A stretch of 64,000 nucleotides of DNA from Plumapathes pennacea (Eukaryota > Cnidaria > Anthozoa > Antipatharia > Myriopathidae). Every line of letters begins with the position of its first letter. The stretch's first letter is position 1. Shown here in pieces: positions 11,044 to 25,077 of the stretch. A program made the position numbers and the translations under genes. The notes below the pieces were generated by a model. That model did no database searches. It was not told where the DNA came from and saw nothing but the letters and a program-made list of their open reading frames with translations. The DNA lies in assembly GCA_964036295.1 (NCBI GenBank), contig OZ038470.1, positions 8,151,078-8,215,077 on the forward strand. Reading direction: 5' to 3'.

Positions 11044-13744
11044 ATATCATGTTGTTGGTACCGCTGCATGTGTTGTATAGTGCGCGAAGAAAGGAAAAAC
11101 AGCAGAAGAGAAGGCACAGATGACTTTCTGTTTTATTGCAAGCTAAGGTAGATATTTTTGATCAAATTATTGGAAAAGGTTTTTTCAGTGATATTCCACT
11201 TATAGACTGAATGAAAACTTTCACCACAATACAGACCTACAACGTCTCATAACTGACATACGCCTAGCTGGCAAGACAGATGTGACATAAGAAACGTGCT
11301 GTGGGTTTCTTCTTCACCACTTCTTTCTTTGGGGTAGTGAATTGCTAAACGCTTCGTAAACGTGCCTCCTGTGAGCCGCCATTAGCAATCAAACTGAGCT
11401 GGTACAGTGTTCTACTGGTGTGGATAGGCTTGTGCCTGCAGTAATGGTCGGTGAAAACTTGTAGGCTTGGTGGGAGAATGTTTCCCGATCAAGTCATCTT
11501 TTCGTGTAGACGGAAAGCAAAAGCGCATAAGAGAGTATGATCCGTTTAATTACAAACAAAATCTGATTAATTCAGTCGTTTCAAGACATACACAGAAGCT
11601 CAAAAGACATACAAGCTCAAAGTATCACGTGGGAGACAGGAACAGTGCTATCAAAATTGAAGCTAAGCTCGTGTATAAATTTTTGACAGTAGAGTCGAAC
11701 CACATTTTTACTCGACCGAAGGGTGGATTTGATCAGGGTTCGTCCGACAATTTTACCATTTCTGTTTATGATAAATATTTAAATTTGCCATAGCAATATG
11801 AACCAGTGCTTCTGTAGTTTCTATGGAAAGGGGAACTATTTTGATATCACAATCTCAGTATCCCACGGAACACGTGACCGCTGAGCCCTCCCTTTCGACA
11901 GAGCTGAATTGCGCATTTCGGTGTTGTCATCAAACATGGCGTCCAAAACAGTGTTCCTGAAGTCCTACAAAAGCACGACAATGCTTTTTAGACTATTTTA
12001 CTAAGCGTGGCAGAATTTTTTACAAAGTGAATTTTAATACTAAATCAAATCCTCTATTTGACAAACTAAAACTAAATCTTAACACTATAAAAATGAGCTC
12101 AACCGACGGCTTCCTTTTCACTCGAGTGTCGCTTCAACCCGCTTCAACCGTTCACCCAAGGTTAATGTGCTTCTCTGCAGAACTCTTGAGAGGCAATCAG
12201 AATGAGAGGACATTGGGGTGGACCTCCTTGAGTGGTAAAAGCAGTCACAGGAGCCAGGCCATGCTTGTGCCCTTCGTAACTGGTCGCCTGGCAGTCACAA
12301 AGCCAGTCCCCCTGGACGTTTCTTTAGTCGTTTCATCCTTCCTGACGTACAGAAGATCATTTTAGTGTTGAGGTATCTCACCAGGCTCGTAGTATGCAAA
12401 GAAACTCCAACAAGCGGCAGTAGGAAGTCGGTGGGCAGAGGCATCTTGTTCCATAGTTGTCCATAATGTCAACTTACTGTTTACGGTTTTAGTGCATGAG
12501 TCGAATTTCCTTTTACACACTCGTTGGAAATTTCTACAAACCGAAGTCGGATAGAAGATGAACTCCTTGTCTAAAAATGTAAGAAAAAACCTTAACCCTT
12601 AAATACCGAGCTTAACCTCGACGTTTCTTTTCACTTTTCAGTGACCCAGCCATTTTAAATAGCCTGCAAATTTGCCCACGTTCCATACCGCTGACTCTGT
12701 TCGGCTGCGCAAAGCGTTATTCAGCTCTGTCCTCCCTTTCGCATCCCGACCGCGTTACTTAGCAACTTGGACACTGTTTGCCGATACACTGCTCGAACGC
12801 CATACCGAAGTCGAAGGTCAGAAGTCAAGGGTTAATCGTTAACTGTCTTACTTGTTTATATACTCTGCAAAATTTAAAAGGATGTTATCTATCGACTATG
12901 TGTTAGGCAAGAAATTATTTCTCGTTGCTATTTATCAAAATAGGGGTATGTTGTCATGGCAAACAATAACATGAATATAGCATGTTTGTTCACCATAGTC
13001 ACTGTTGCCATCATAACTTCCCACGTGACCCAAATTGAAGCCATACCTTTAACAAGTGAACCAATGAGAGTCTAGTCTTGCTTATAACCTGAAGTAACAT
13101 ACGCATGCAACCATTCACAATTCCATTGACATCCACATCAGTCTAAGTACTGAACGGCCTTGTCTTACAAAGCTTAGAGGTGGGAAATTACGAACTATAT
13201 TCTAAATGTCGTGTTTTGTAAGGATTATTTACGCCTCATTTCATTGCCGGTGACAAAAATAGTTAACAATTTCTTGAAGGGATATAAATACGTCCGTCGC
13301 ATGTTATTAGATGCTTTGTTTGTCGATTTACCACCACCACAAACCTCTTCGTCGCTACAAGCAGGTGTTTTTTATTTATTACACTGTTTCACTATATTTG
13401 TTTCACAATTTGAAAATCGAATACTTATTACCGTTGCCCAGTGAAAAATATTTGTTTGTTATATTTTCTTGTTTGGAAGTGCCAGAGTGACCCGATAACG
13501 GAATTCAAAGAGTGCCGTCAGACGTTTTCTTCGTGTGCAGCAATGCAAATATCAAATTAATTCGTTCATTTCCGCCAAGAGACAAAGACATTTTAGGGAC
13601 AAGAGTTGTATCTGTACTCCGTTAATAACCATTTTATTCCTCTATATTACCTTGTTTGCTTCGAAAAGCGCCTAATGCTCAACGGATATTGTCACCAACA
13701 ACGACTGTTTCTCTTTCGCAACAGACGCGGAAATCTCAACAAGC
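11044..13744. other. Intergenic DNA with one dispersed repeat
   Basis: No convincing exon was found. The segment at about 11985-12130 (TTTTTTACAAAGTGAATTT, then GGCTTCCTTTT) resembles 43825-43920 inside a CFAP70 intron, so it is a dispersed repeat. The open frame at 11467-11793 has no motif, splice context or recognisable composition. Confidence 0.4.
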
Positions 13745-15134
13745 ATGGAATGTCCTCCACACAATCATATGTGTTTTCCCTATTCCTGCCCCTTCATTCC
13801 TAGAGAATTTTTGGGCGCCAATATTGGTTCCACCACCAACAGGTATGAGATCAGTAAGCATTGTTTCCTTTCAACAAGAGCAAAAATCCTACTCACAATC
13901 ATATATTCGTCTTCCGTAACTACAAACTTAAGGTTGTTTAAGCACTTTTTAAGTCCTTTACAGACTCGTTTGTTTTTGCTAACCAGAGATCTTGAATGAG
14001 CATTACGAGCACGTATGATAGTGTGACAGTGTGGTAGAAATTATAACACAACAAGCAAATGTTGTTAGACGCTTATAATGCGTGGAGAAAGGTACGGAAA
14101 GCATTCGTTCTCACAATTGCTTTGTTTTGTTTCAGAAATACTGTATTTCATGACCTGGATGCACTGCCCTACTGTCAATGCTTATACTGTCGTGGCTGGA
14201 GCATTGGTGTAATACAACCAAGGGCTTTCAATCAACTGCAGTACAGCTACAGTAGTTTGCCATCCTCTAGAATTCTAACAAAAGGAACTGACTACTCATG
14301 CTGCTCACCTGAACTCCATGATGGAAATGCTGAGATCCCGAAGGAGCAGAAGACCACACAGAGACCACATTGCAGCATTTGCGGCAAGACGTTCGCAAGA
14401 ATGTCGACGCTCAAGATCCATCTGCGAATTCACAGTGGTGAAAAGCCATACCAATGCACATACTGTGCGAAGGCCTTTGTTCAATCGGCAAACCTTGTGG
14501 CTCACTTGCGCACACACACCGGTGAAAAACCATACCAATGCTACATTTGCCAAAGGAGGTTTTCTCAGTCGTCTTCTGTTAAGACTCACATCCGTACTCA
14601 CACAGGAGAACGACCATTTCCTTGTGTTGAGTGCGGAAAATGTTTTTCAGACAGGTGAGGACAATTGTTAAATATTTAGTACGTATAGGTTAGTAGATAC
14701 TACTAGATCGTGTACTTCTCCACAAGATGAGAGAATTTAAATGCTAAGATTTGCTTTAGTTTTGTTTGTGAATATTTTTAGTCATGTTGCCGTTTCTAGT
14801 CTTACTTCTGTATTACTGTTGCTGTTGCATCTTTTTAGAACTTGGTTCTCAGCTTCCTGAAATAGCAGAAAAAAATGTTTTGGAGAGCCAAACATCTCAT
14901 TTTCTGGGAGAAAATGCCCCCCAACTCCGGTCATATTCTATTTATATTTTACTAGTTGTCGTTGCTGTTGTTGCTGTGACTGTCTGTTACTGCGATTAGC
15001 TGTTGCTGTTATATAAATAGTGAGTTTCGTGAGTCGATTGAGCTTCTTTTGTTCGTATTTGTGTCATCAGGTCAACATTGTCAAAGCACAGACGCGTTCA
15101 CCAAAAAGTAGAGACGGAATCGAAAAACTGTTGA
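13745..15134 (+). CDS. Glass-like C2H2 zinc-finger protein, three exons, 226 aa
   Basis: Exons are 13745-13842, 14136-14654 and 15071-15134, with GT/AG borders and matching phases (2 then 2). The total is 681 nt including TGA. The N-terminal 100 residues are Cys- and aromatic-rich without a known domain. Four consecutive C2H2 fingers follow: [51 protein letters not shown] and [17 protein letters not shown], joined by H-S/T-GEKP/ERP linkers. The last finger is split by intron 2 after its second Cys. The FxR-STLK, QSANL and FSQSSSV-H recognition stretches are what I associate with insect Glass, which has five fingers; here there are four. A sequence-specific DNA-binding factor is near certain. 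Glass orthology is an inference from finger order. The start was chosen as the ATG of the phase-compatible first exon. Confidence 0.8.
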
Positions 15135-16299
15135 GGTGCTGATCGGTTTCATGTTGCAAGTCGTGGCTGAATTAATTCTTTTAGTCTTGTATGCTTTAAA
15201 AGTGTATAACTTGAATATTCACATCTGGACACTGTTTCAGACGTCTGGGAACGCAGTCACATCTGTATTACCTGAATATAAAGTTCATAGTTTTAGACTA
15301 CGACATTTTCTTCTTCTTCCTGTGCTATATAAAAAAATAGGGCTGCGAGAAAAATAATTTATGATGTAGACAAAAGCCCTAAATCTAAAATAAGGAACAA
15401 TTTATGCATCTGAAGTTTAGGACGCAATGGCAAAGAGGTTTTTAATATAAAGGAGAGTACCTTTACAATTCTCTGCCCATAAATACTAAGATTATTCCGA
15501 CTCTCAAAGAACGCTACCAATCTATGCATGTGATCGTTTTAGTGCTCAAATGGCTTTAACTCATTATAGTTTCATCTTTAGTTTAGATTTTGTCCTTTTT
15601 TAACAGGCTGCCATTGATAATACCGTCACTGAAGGGAATGGGAATTTACCATAACAAGATTGAATGCAAATATTTTTACTGGGAAGGGAATGAGTTATAC
15701 TCCCGAGCCTCTGAAAAATAATTAATCAAAATGGCGTCGGAACATCACGTAACGCGTTACCATGGAAACAAGACGTGTAACTTTCATTGCATACAAATTT
15801 TCAAAAGATGTTAATGCATGAGTAGCAGAACAGTAATATTACAAGAGATATACTACCCCCTCCAAAACCTAATTGCAAATTTTGGACCCATGCCTTAAAG
15901 TTACCTTATATATTGCATCAAGTACCTGTGTTCCTGCATGCAATGCATAACTGTTTCATTTAGTTTTAGACTAATTTATGTTCATCTGCAAGTAATTTGT
16001 AGCTTAAAACATCAGTAAAATTTGGCTCGGAGTCAATAATGTACGTATTAATAAACATAAAATGTTGTCATGATCTTCAAATGTGTGTCAGTTGCCTTCA
16101 CTGGTCGCGTCCCGGTATCCGGCATTAAATGCAAAAGAAAATGTGGAATGCTAGCTTCAGTCAGCTTCTAGGCAAACGTTAGAAAAAAATCCATTCATTT
16201 TGATGGTACTTTATTCATCGGCAAGAGAACATTTTATTTGTGTAAGTGTTATGTATTATTTCTCAATTACTATATATTTTTCAAGAATCGTTCAAGCTG
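15135..16299. other. Spacer between the zinc-finger genes
   Basis: AT-rich sequence with no exon seen. AATAAA at 16050-16055 is the first clear poly(A)-type hexamer downstream of the preceding gene. It is about 900 bp away, so its use is uncertain. Confidence 0.35.
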
Positions 16300-16420
16300 A
16301 AAGCTTAACACAACATTGCGGAATTTGCGGCAGAATGTCAAAACCGACAAATTTAATGACATCGCACCAGCAACCGACGTCAATTAAACCTCATCTAACA
16401 AAGAATCAACTCATATAAGG
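16300..16420 (+). pseudogene. Relic of a C2H2 finger between the Glass-like genes
   Basis: The frame reads HCGICGRM-SKPTNLMTSH followed by a degraded linker ending in KPH. This is the CxxC-x-L-xx-H skeleton of a first Glass-like finger, but the second His is not at its normal place and a stop follows shortly. The position between two intact paralogues supports a decayed tandem copy. Confidence 0.4.
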
Positions 16421-16585
16421 CTTTATATAAAAACTGACAAATCACAGCCAGGAAAGATGCAAAAATAGTGAGGGACATCACTAAGAGCCGTTAACGTCAA
16501 TTAAATATAACCTAACACAGGATCAGCCCATAAAGGCATTATACAAAAAATCTGACCAATCAAAGAGGAGATACATTTGCCATGA
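16377..16585 (+). repeat. Two diverged direct repeats of about 115 bp
   Basis: ACGTCAATTAAA, CCTAACA-like, CATAAGGC-TTATA and CTGACAAATCA blocks at 16377-16460 recur in the same order at 16493-16575 as ACGTCAATTAAA, CCTAACACAGGATCA, CATAAAGGCATTATA and CTGACCAATCA. The repeat lies just upstream of the first exon of the second zinc-finger gene. Confidence 0.55.
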
Positions 16586-16644
16586 AAGGCGACACTGCAC
16601 ATTAATCCACTCAATCTTGAGTATTGTTCCAGCGGAAGTGTAGA

Positions 16645-17730
16645 ATGGCATCAAAAATGGTATTTTCAGTGTGGCCTAATGGTGAGTTATTTATAAGTTT
16701 TTGTTTTTGTTTTACCTTCGTACTGTTTTGATCTTCTCAGCTTTGACTTCCACACGTTTCAAGGCAGTATTACTTACTCTTACCGTATTCTTTTACATTC
16801 TTCGTGTGGCATTTTTCGATTTAGCCCTAAAAAATAGAACCTTCCATTGTCCCTCAGATTGTTACTGCCGTCCTGGCTTGGCACCGTGCGACAAAATTGC
16901 TTACCAATACGAAAGTTCCTACCCTTCTATGGTTCAAATCAGTGCATTCCAAGCGTCTGACCTCAGTGCTTTTACTCTGTACGAGAAACGCGACACACCC
17001 AAAGGCCCTAACACAGTACGTCTACTTTCGGACGATATAAAAAGTTCTTTCGTGCGCTGGTCAGGCGACGCTTCCCCTTTCCAAGGACAAGATGAAGAAA
17101 ATTATGAGAGCCCGATCCATCATCTTACGTACATCAGCCAGAGTACATCAGACTTGAAAGAAGGCAAAAGCAAAACACAACGGGAACGACCTCCGGTCGT
17201 TGATGACACAACGACACGGAACGACAAGAAACCAAAATGCTTGTTCTGTGGCAAACTCTACGCCAGATCATCAACTCTAAGGGTAAGTCAAAGTGAAAAA
17301 TCCATGGAGCTAAGTTGATCAGGTAATAATTTTTTTTTTTTGCTATGATGAAAGTGGTCCTGTGTGGATGTCAAAAAACAAACTGCATTTTCATCTCATT
17401 GTTCGAATACTTGACTGAATGAACCGCGATGGCAGTGCCAAACGTTTCAACTATTCTGATGCTCGAGAAATAAAACGAAGAAAATATCAGTGATTTCTCG
17501 CAACCTGTTAAATATTTCTTTCTGACTTCGCTTGTCAGATTCACATGAGGATACATCTGGGTGTAAAGCCGTACCGCTGCCCATACTGTCACAAGGCGTT
17601 CACACAGTCAGGCAACAGGACCACACACATGCGCATTCACACTGGTGCCAAGCCTTACATCTGCACACGATGTCACAAAGGCTTTGCACAAAGTTCTGCA
17701 CTCAAGAGCCACATGTTGACTCACAGTTAA
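16645..17730 (+). CDS. Second Glass-like C2H2 zinc-finger protein, three exons, 217 aa
   Basis: Exons are 16645-16681, 16858-17282 and 17539-17730, phases 1 then 0, totalling 654 nt including TAA. The short first exon begins MASKMVFSV and ends at a strong GTGAGT donor. The second exon carries a Cys-rich start (CYCRPGLAPC) and an unstructured middle. Three fingers follow: CLFCGKLYARSSTL (split by intron 2), CPYCHKAFTQSGNRTTH and CTRCHKGFAQSSALKSH. The first finger closely matches the first finger of the neighbouring gene, so the two are probably tandem paralogues. They differ in finger number and in intron position inside the fingers. The stop follows four residues after the last His. AATAAA is at 18009-18014. 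A nuclear DNA-binding role is expected; the target is unknown. Confidence 0.8.
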
Positions 17731-18039
17731 GGACTAGCCGGGAGTAATATATTTTTAACTGCCATGCTTTTTTACTTAGCTTAGGCCCTGTTTATACGGA
17801 GAAAAGTTGTCCCTAAGACCCGAGACAACCCTCGATACTACTGCTTATTGAACACTCTTTATGTAGCATGTAACTAAATACATCTAGAATTTGACAGAAA
17901 GAGAAGCGTTAGTAAGAGCTGGAGGTTTAGTGGCGTGTTTAAAAATACTATACGGGGAAGCTCCGCACCCGGACTTTCAAACGCTGGCTCCTTTGGTTCA
18001 AAACAACGAATAAACTTTTGAAAAGCTTCTGGTAAATTA

Positions 18040-19110
18040 AAAATGTTGCCTTTTTATATGATTTTGGTCAGGAACTCTTACAGGTCTACAGCAATTTTAA
18101 TTTATCGCCCCTTCGTGCGGACCAAAAATTTCTCTGTACCTTGGGAAAGAGAGAATTTGTCGAAAATTACAGACCTATCTCCCTGCTTCCCATCCTCTCC
18201 AAAGTTCTCGAGCGCAGTGTGCTGGCCGGGTTAAAAGACCACATCTACAACCTTATCAACCCTGTGCAGCACAGACTTTTACCCATAGGCTCGAAACTGA
18301 ACTCTGGCAAACAAACGGACGTCAAACATATAGATATGTCAAAAGCGTTCGACAAGTCAACCACACCATTTTGCTTGACAAGCTACGCCACTTTAACATG
18401 ACTGGAAGGCTGCGTAGTTGGTTTATATCTTACATCCGTTTACCTCCTTAGCCTTAGACAGGGAGTCACCGTCCTTGGTGCCACTTCTGAGGAGTTACTT
18501 GTAACTTCTGGAGTGCCACGGGACCAATGCTGTTTCTCTTGTTTGTAAATGACTTTCCCAACGCTTCTACGTCATCGAGCGTTGCTTGTTGCGTCGCTGA
18601 CGACACTAAGACGTACAAGACAGTGCTGCGCTACAATCTGATTTATCCAACGTCGTTGGTTGGGCTGAACCCATGGGGCTCGTATTCAACCGCTCTAAGT
18701 GTAAGTGCCAGCGCATAACACGCAATAAAAACCCTGTGCACTACACATATTCCATCAACGAAACCCGCCTGGAAACCTGCGACTCAGAGAAAGACCTCGG
18801 TCTTTGGATTTTGAATAATGTGTACGACCAGGACGATCTGCGTACTTGGAAATCAATCTGCCCTAAGTAACATTGCCCGCGACCTAGACCATGCCTTATA
18901 TCTTGCTGCTTCTTGTTTTATCTTTGAATCGGATTTCGTAAAAATATGTTTTATCTTATTCATGTAATTTTAATTTTTTTGTTTCGATTAGATTTCGGAC
19001 TTTCTTTCTTATATTTATATATCTTTTATGCCTTCTTAGGTTTTTAGATGGGACCACAGTAACTGATGAAAGCTGTAGTGGCACCCTCAGCCAATGTATA
19101 ATAATGCAAT
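18040..19110 (+). mobile_element. Decayed non-LTR retrotransposon (RT fragment and 3' tail)
   Basis: In shifting frames one reads RT pieces typical of CR1-like LINEs: ENYRPISLLPILSKVLERSV (about 18150), HIDMSKAFDK (about 18330), a stop-rich PQG region, MLFLLFVNDFP (about 18527) and VADDTKTYK in place of FADDTK (about 18595). Numerous frameshifts and stops make it non-functional. It differs from the LINE at 7.5-10.5 kb and is more decayed. The 3' limit is approximate. Confidence 0.7.
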
Positions 19111-21629
19111 AGTAGTTTTTTATTTTTCAAGTAGTTTATATGGCAAAGCTTATTAAAATTAAATTACTATTAGAACACCTCAGGCATAAAAGCTACCCCG
19201 TTCGAGCGGAGCTTCATAAGTGCCGAAACTCCTGTACACCGTGCAAAATCCGTGCAATGTCTTTTTTTTTTCTCTACAAAAAGTAAAAAGAATAGAAAAT
19301 CAGACAATAAAAGTAGAAGAACTTAAAAGGGAGTGGGAATGGTGATTGGTTGGGTTAATCAAAAAACAATTTTGACGTTTGGCTACATGTCTGAAGGGAT
19401 AAGAACAAAAAACTAGTAAAGGAAAGGATGATGTAGATGGGGACACTGTTAAGAGCACGCAAGTCAGGGTTGTTTGTGACATAATGCAATAATAAAAGTT
19501 CTTTAAATGTGGCCGAGTTTCTACTTACTGCTGGGATCATCATGCATGCACCTAAAGCCAAATTCTCCCAACCTTCCCTGAACAAAAATGTATGAGTTGT
19601 GCTAGAGGAGGCTAGTCTGACCAGCTTGAACCCAAGCCAGATGTCACTTATTATGTATTGAAATAAGAAGTTTGTCTCTGATCAATCTTGGGGTCACAGC
19701 TTAAATGCTCAGTTGCTTTATATATACATCTTGGCGTTAAAACTAAAACTATAATCGTTAATAACCCGTGGCATTAGTTTCTTGCTAATTTCGCTAATTA
19801 ATTCAACATTTCCGAAAACTGAAAAAGTCAATTTTTGTTAAATGTGTGCAAGTGACAGGCCTCGTTTTACAGACGTTTCCAAAGAATTTTACTTTTGAAG
19901 AATATATTGTACGAAGCATGATAGCAATCGAAACCAAACCGAGAACAAATTATTATGTTCCATGTGTCAGTAATAAAATACTAAAAGAACGAATCAGATT
20001 CTGTGGGGTTAACATTTGTTGGGCTGAAACTCTTTTGCCTGTGCTGCAAAACGAATAATTTGCTCCTGAAGGCTACTAAAAGATTTAGAAGAGGAAGAAA
20101 CATACTTTTTTTCGTCAAACTGAATCAGGTTCTTGTAACGTCATGTGATTTTGAAAGAAAAGTAGCTCTTTTTGTCTTACTGCGAAAATAGCGCCCTTGT
20201 TCGAGACCAATAACAAAGTGTCATCCCCTAATCATTTAGTAAAATTTTCTTGCAAACGTAGTTGGTGGTTTTAATTTGCATGCAGTTGTTAAAAAGAAAC
20301 ACCATCCACAAAAGATCACTAAATGTTTCAATTTAAATGTCGATCGCTGAGTGAGCTGATCTCAAAACGGCTGGCAAAATTCCCGCGCCATGCCGCTTCA
20401 CTGGTACGTCAGTTCAGTTTATCTGCAAAGAGCCGCCAGTTTTATAGCAAAACCAGGAAGGTTTTTTTGCAAAGCTTTTCTGCAAAGCGGCATAATGTAT
20501 TATAATCTGTATCCCATAATGTAAATTTGAAAGAAGCGATTTTTAACTTGTTCGTACTTTCACATAAATTGTACTTCACGACAAGACAGCATCTCACAGA
20601 AGTGGAGCAAAACACCGGCCTGGGCTTTATCTGTTTAATTTTGTTAAGAATACACTCTTGAACGCCTCTTTAGGAAATATATGATCGGAAAAAATCTTAT
20701 TTTAGTTTTTATTTTTTGCCGCATGTAAGGCTGCTGCAGCTGTTTTGTGTGGAGTGATATAAATATATTTAACCCCGTCTCTGCTTCGAGTATTTGTGGA
20801 TACGAATCGACCCAGCAAATGTTTTAATGAATATGGCAACTACTCAGTTCTGTTTCTGAGATTATACTCTCAGCAAAAACCATCCAAATGATCAGAAATT
20901 CGTTAACGCTTTATCCGCAAAATCAGTCGCATTTAAATAACTTTCCAGCTCCTTAAAATGACAGTTTGATTCTTAAAACTCTTAAAATTAGGTCATTACA
21001 TTATGATTCAACTTGTGAAAGTACCGGCAATTTATGATTCAGCCTTCTTGATATTTTTACTCATCAGTTACGGGCAACCGTCAGCAGATACAAATCTCCA
21101 CAAATAGATAACTGAATTCGACTTCCCCCTTTATTGGAATGACTTGTATGTAAGAGAAGACCTCCAACCATTTTCTCCCCTGAAGTGAAGTAAATTGTAC
21201 ATCGCTGTTATATTTGCAAAACAAAGCACTCCAGCTGATCCTCTCACCTATGGAATACATATTTTTATCCAAAATAATCAAAAAGCGAGTGAAGCGGATA
21301 TATATATTTAGAGACAAAATTACAAACACAAAAAAGGAGAACGATTTTCAACTTACGACTCCCACGCGTTTCGGCCGAGTGCAAAGAACCGCTGCAGAGA
21401 TCTCAACAATTTACGACAGCGGTTTTAGTTCGCATAATATCATCACTCCCACAACAAAATATCATTGTTTTCAAATTATCGATTTTATTTAAATAGTTCA
21501 AGACAAATGCCCCCTATTACAATTTAACGAACTCTCGTCCGTGTTATAGTCTGTTCTCGCCCTTTCGTCGCGTCACCTCAACACGCCCGAGATCCAAGTA
21601 AAAAAATCTCGTTCGAATAGCATTTAGAC
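19111..21629. other. Intergenic DNA, no gene recognised
   Basis: AT-rich sequence without exon signatures. The only long open frame (21214-21492) has no motif. The HISAT-like gene begins at the right edge. Confidence 0.45.
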
Positions 21630-22568
21630 ATGTTGGATGTAATTGTGCGTAGAGCGCTCCCAAGCGATTTCTACTCCGTCCTGGAGATGTCAGAAGGAAT
21701 CTACAGCGGCCACGATTATTTGCCCAGTGTTTTTATGAAGTGGTTGTCAGACCCAAACCGCGCCGTCTTCGTGGCTGAAGTCGGGCACAAAGCAGTCGGT
21801 CTTCGCGCTCTCCACATTGTGGATAAGGGAAAGACTATGATCAGTCAAGCGTTGCGCGTTCACCCGGATTTCCGCGGGAAAGGTTTGAGCTCTCGGCTCA
21901 TCGACGCTGTACACGAGTACGTCCGACTGAACTACCCGAGTGTTTCCCGAGAACGCTTCACAACAAAGTCGGACAACGTTCAACGCCTGGCTATTCAGAA
22001 GAAATACGGAGACAGAGCCGTCCTTGAGCAAGGCATTCTGGCATTCTACGTCCGAAGGAAGGACGAAATTTTCAGCTGCGAAGCTGAGGCGAAGGTCCGA
22101 CCATGCGCCAAGAGCGAAGTGGGTGATGCAGTCCTCTCGGAACCCGCTGCAAATGTGCTGTTTCCAGAGCAAACCCTGGTGATAGATTGGGAACCATACG
22201 AAGCCACCTCCTCAAATGTGGATGTTCTGTTTGCCGAGGGCGACGAGATGTTCATTGACGGACATCCCAGTGAATGTCCCGGGGGCCGCTTGCCCAAGTC
22301 CTTCAGTCACGGAAGGCCTTCCCCGCGTGCCAAACACCACCACTGGGTTTGTACGATCTATACCGCTGATCCTGTTCTCTTCCGGGCTCACGCACTCCAT
22401 CAACTGAGGGTTGCGCACCAAAAAATGCCGGAGGAATTCATCTTTTCCACTTTTCACAAAAACAGTTTTAACTCGTGCGGGCGGGAATTTCTTGGCCAAA
22501 CACTTGGTCTGGAGCCAGTAGATTTCTTTACCTTTGGCTTGATCCTTTTTGAGCGTTATTTACGTTGA
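21630..22568 (+). CDS. NAT16: HISAT/NAT16-like GNAT N-acetyltransferase, 312 aa
   Basis: A single uninterrupted frame runs from ATG to TGA, with AATAAA ten bases after the stop (22578-22583). The first 130 residues form a GNAT domain. They open with VIVRRALPSDFYSVLEMSEG, followed by IYSGHDYLP, VFVAEVGHKAVGL and the acetyl-CoA binding motif A, ALRVHPDFRGKGLSSRL (R-G-K-G at about residue 80). The IY-G-DYLP block, and a long C-terminal half with a second acyltransferase-like portion, are what I recall of vertebrate HISAT/NAT16, which acetylates L-histidine to N-acetylhistidine. The length is slightly shorter than the vertebrate proteins. GNAT membership is firm; histidine as substrate is inferred from similarity. 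The lack of introns could reflect an old retrocopy that became established. Confidence 0.75.
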   Translation: MLDVIVRRALPSDFYSVLEMSEGIYSGHDYLPSVFMKWLSDPNRAVFVAEVGHKAVGLRALHIVDKGKTMISQALRVHPDFRGKGLSSRLIDAVHEYVRLNYPSVSRERFTTKSDNVQRLAIQKKYGDRAVLEQGILAFYVRRKDEIFSCEAEAKVRPCAKSEVGDAVLSEPAANVLFPEQTLVIDWEPYEATSSNVDVLFAEGDEMFIDGHPSECPGGRLPKSFSHGRPSPRAKHHHWVCTIYTADPVLFRAHALHQLRVAHQKMPEEFIFSTFHKNSFNSCGREFLGQTLGLEPVDFFTFGLILFERYLR

Positions 22569-22583
22569 ACCACGTACAATAAA

Positions 22584-23007
22584 CCTTTGTAGATCAGTGC
22601 TATTCTTTAAGAATATTATTTCAATCTGTAACCAGTAGACAGTACCGCTTCATAACAATTCTCGAAAGATGAAATGGAAAATGAATGGAAATATTTTCTG
22701 AGGGAGTAATCAATGAAAAAAGTCTCCTTCAAAGTACGAAAGTTCCCTTGTGGAACTCAATGGTATAAAACGAGCTTCAAGAATTTCGACTCAGTGATTA
22801 ACTTTACGTTCCACTTATAGTTTAGGAGACACAGCATATTACTCTGTCCACATTAACGTTAAAATGCAAAAATTGTCAAAAACGCATAGGCTAAAATGTA
22901 GAAAATGGTTACACTCGTCGAGAGTTTTCATTTAATCGGTCAGGCCTCTAGGTTTTATTTGACAATTTTAGAGCTGCCAAACTCCCCTTTGGCAGTAATA
23001 ATAATAA
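22584..23007. other. 3' flank of the acetyltransferase
   Basis: No gene seen. It ends in a short TAATAATAATAA tract in which the first Helitron copy is inserted. Confidence 0.4.
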
Positions 23008-24505
<1,498 letters not shown>

Positions 24506-24517
24506 TAATAATAATAA

Positions 24518-25042
24518 CTAGCGGGACCCCCGTAAAATACGGGGATCGGGTGATCGAATTTCTTTTTTCCTAATATTTTCTGTCTTTTTCTTTCCTTTTT
24601 GAATTCCATTTTGAGCATCTCGAACTCAATTTCAACCGTATTCGACTGTTTACCGCGTCAAAGTACAAACTTCCCTGAAGCGCATGTACCACTCGACCGT
24701 ACTCGACTCGTCAAACCACCGATCGTCCGACATCCAAATCTTCCCGTTTTTCGAACATGCGGCAGCATCACCCCGCCATCCAGTCAGTTGACACTCTGAA
24801 ATTCTCTTTCTAAACTCAAACGGAACTCTCACCTTCAGTAATCGCGTCCCGTGGGGCTTGGTTGAAAGGCAGCGGTCGAGAAGATTTCTGGCTTGCTTGT
24901 CCCGGCGATTCAATTCGAATTGACGATACAGTAATTATGACTAACGAGTACGCGAGCATTAATGTGGCGTCAGAAATTCAAACCACGCATTATCTAATTA
25001 CCGGTTTAATTTGTTACGTCACCAATCGAAATTATCAATTTG

Positions 25043-25077
<35 letters not shown>

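Noticed and set aside
11467-11793. 108-aa plus-strand open frame
   Set aside because: It has no domain, no splice or poly(A) context, and its length is expected by chance in this much sequence.
22046-22499. Minus-strand frames overlapping the acetyltransferase
   Set aside because: Antisense shadows of a strong GNAT coding sequence; no motif and no splice context.
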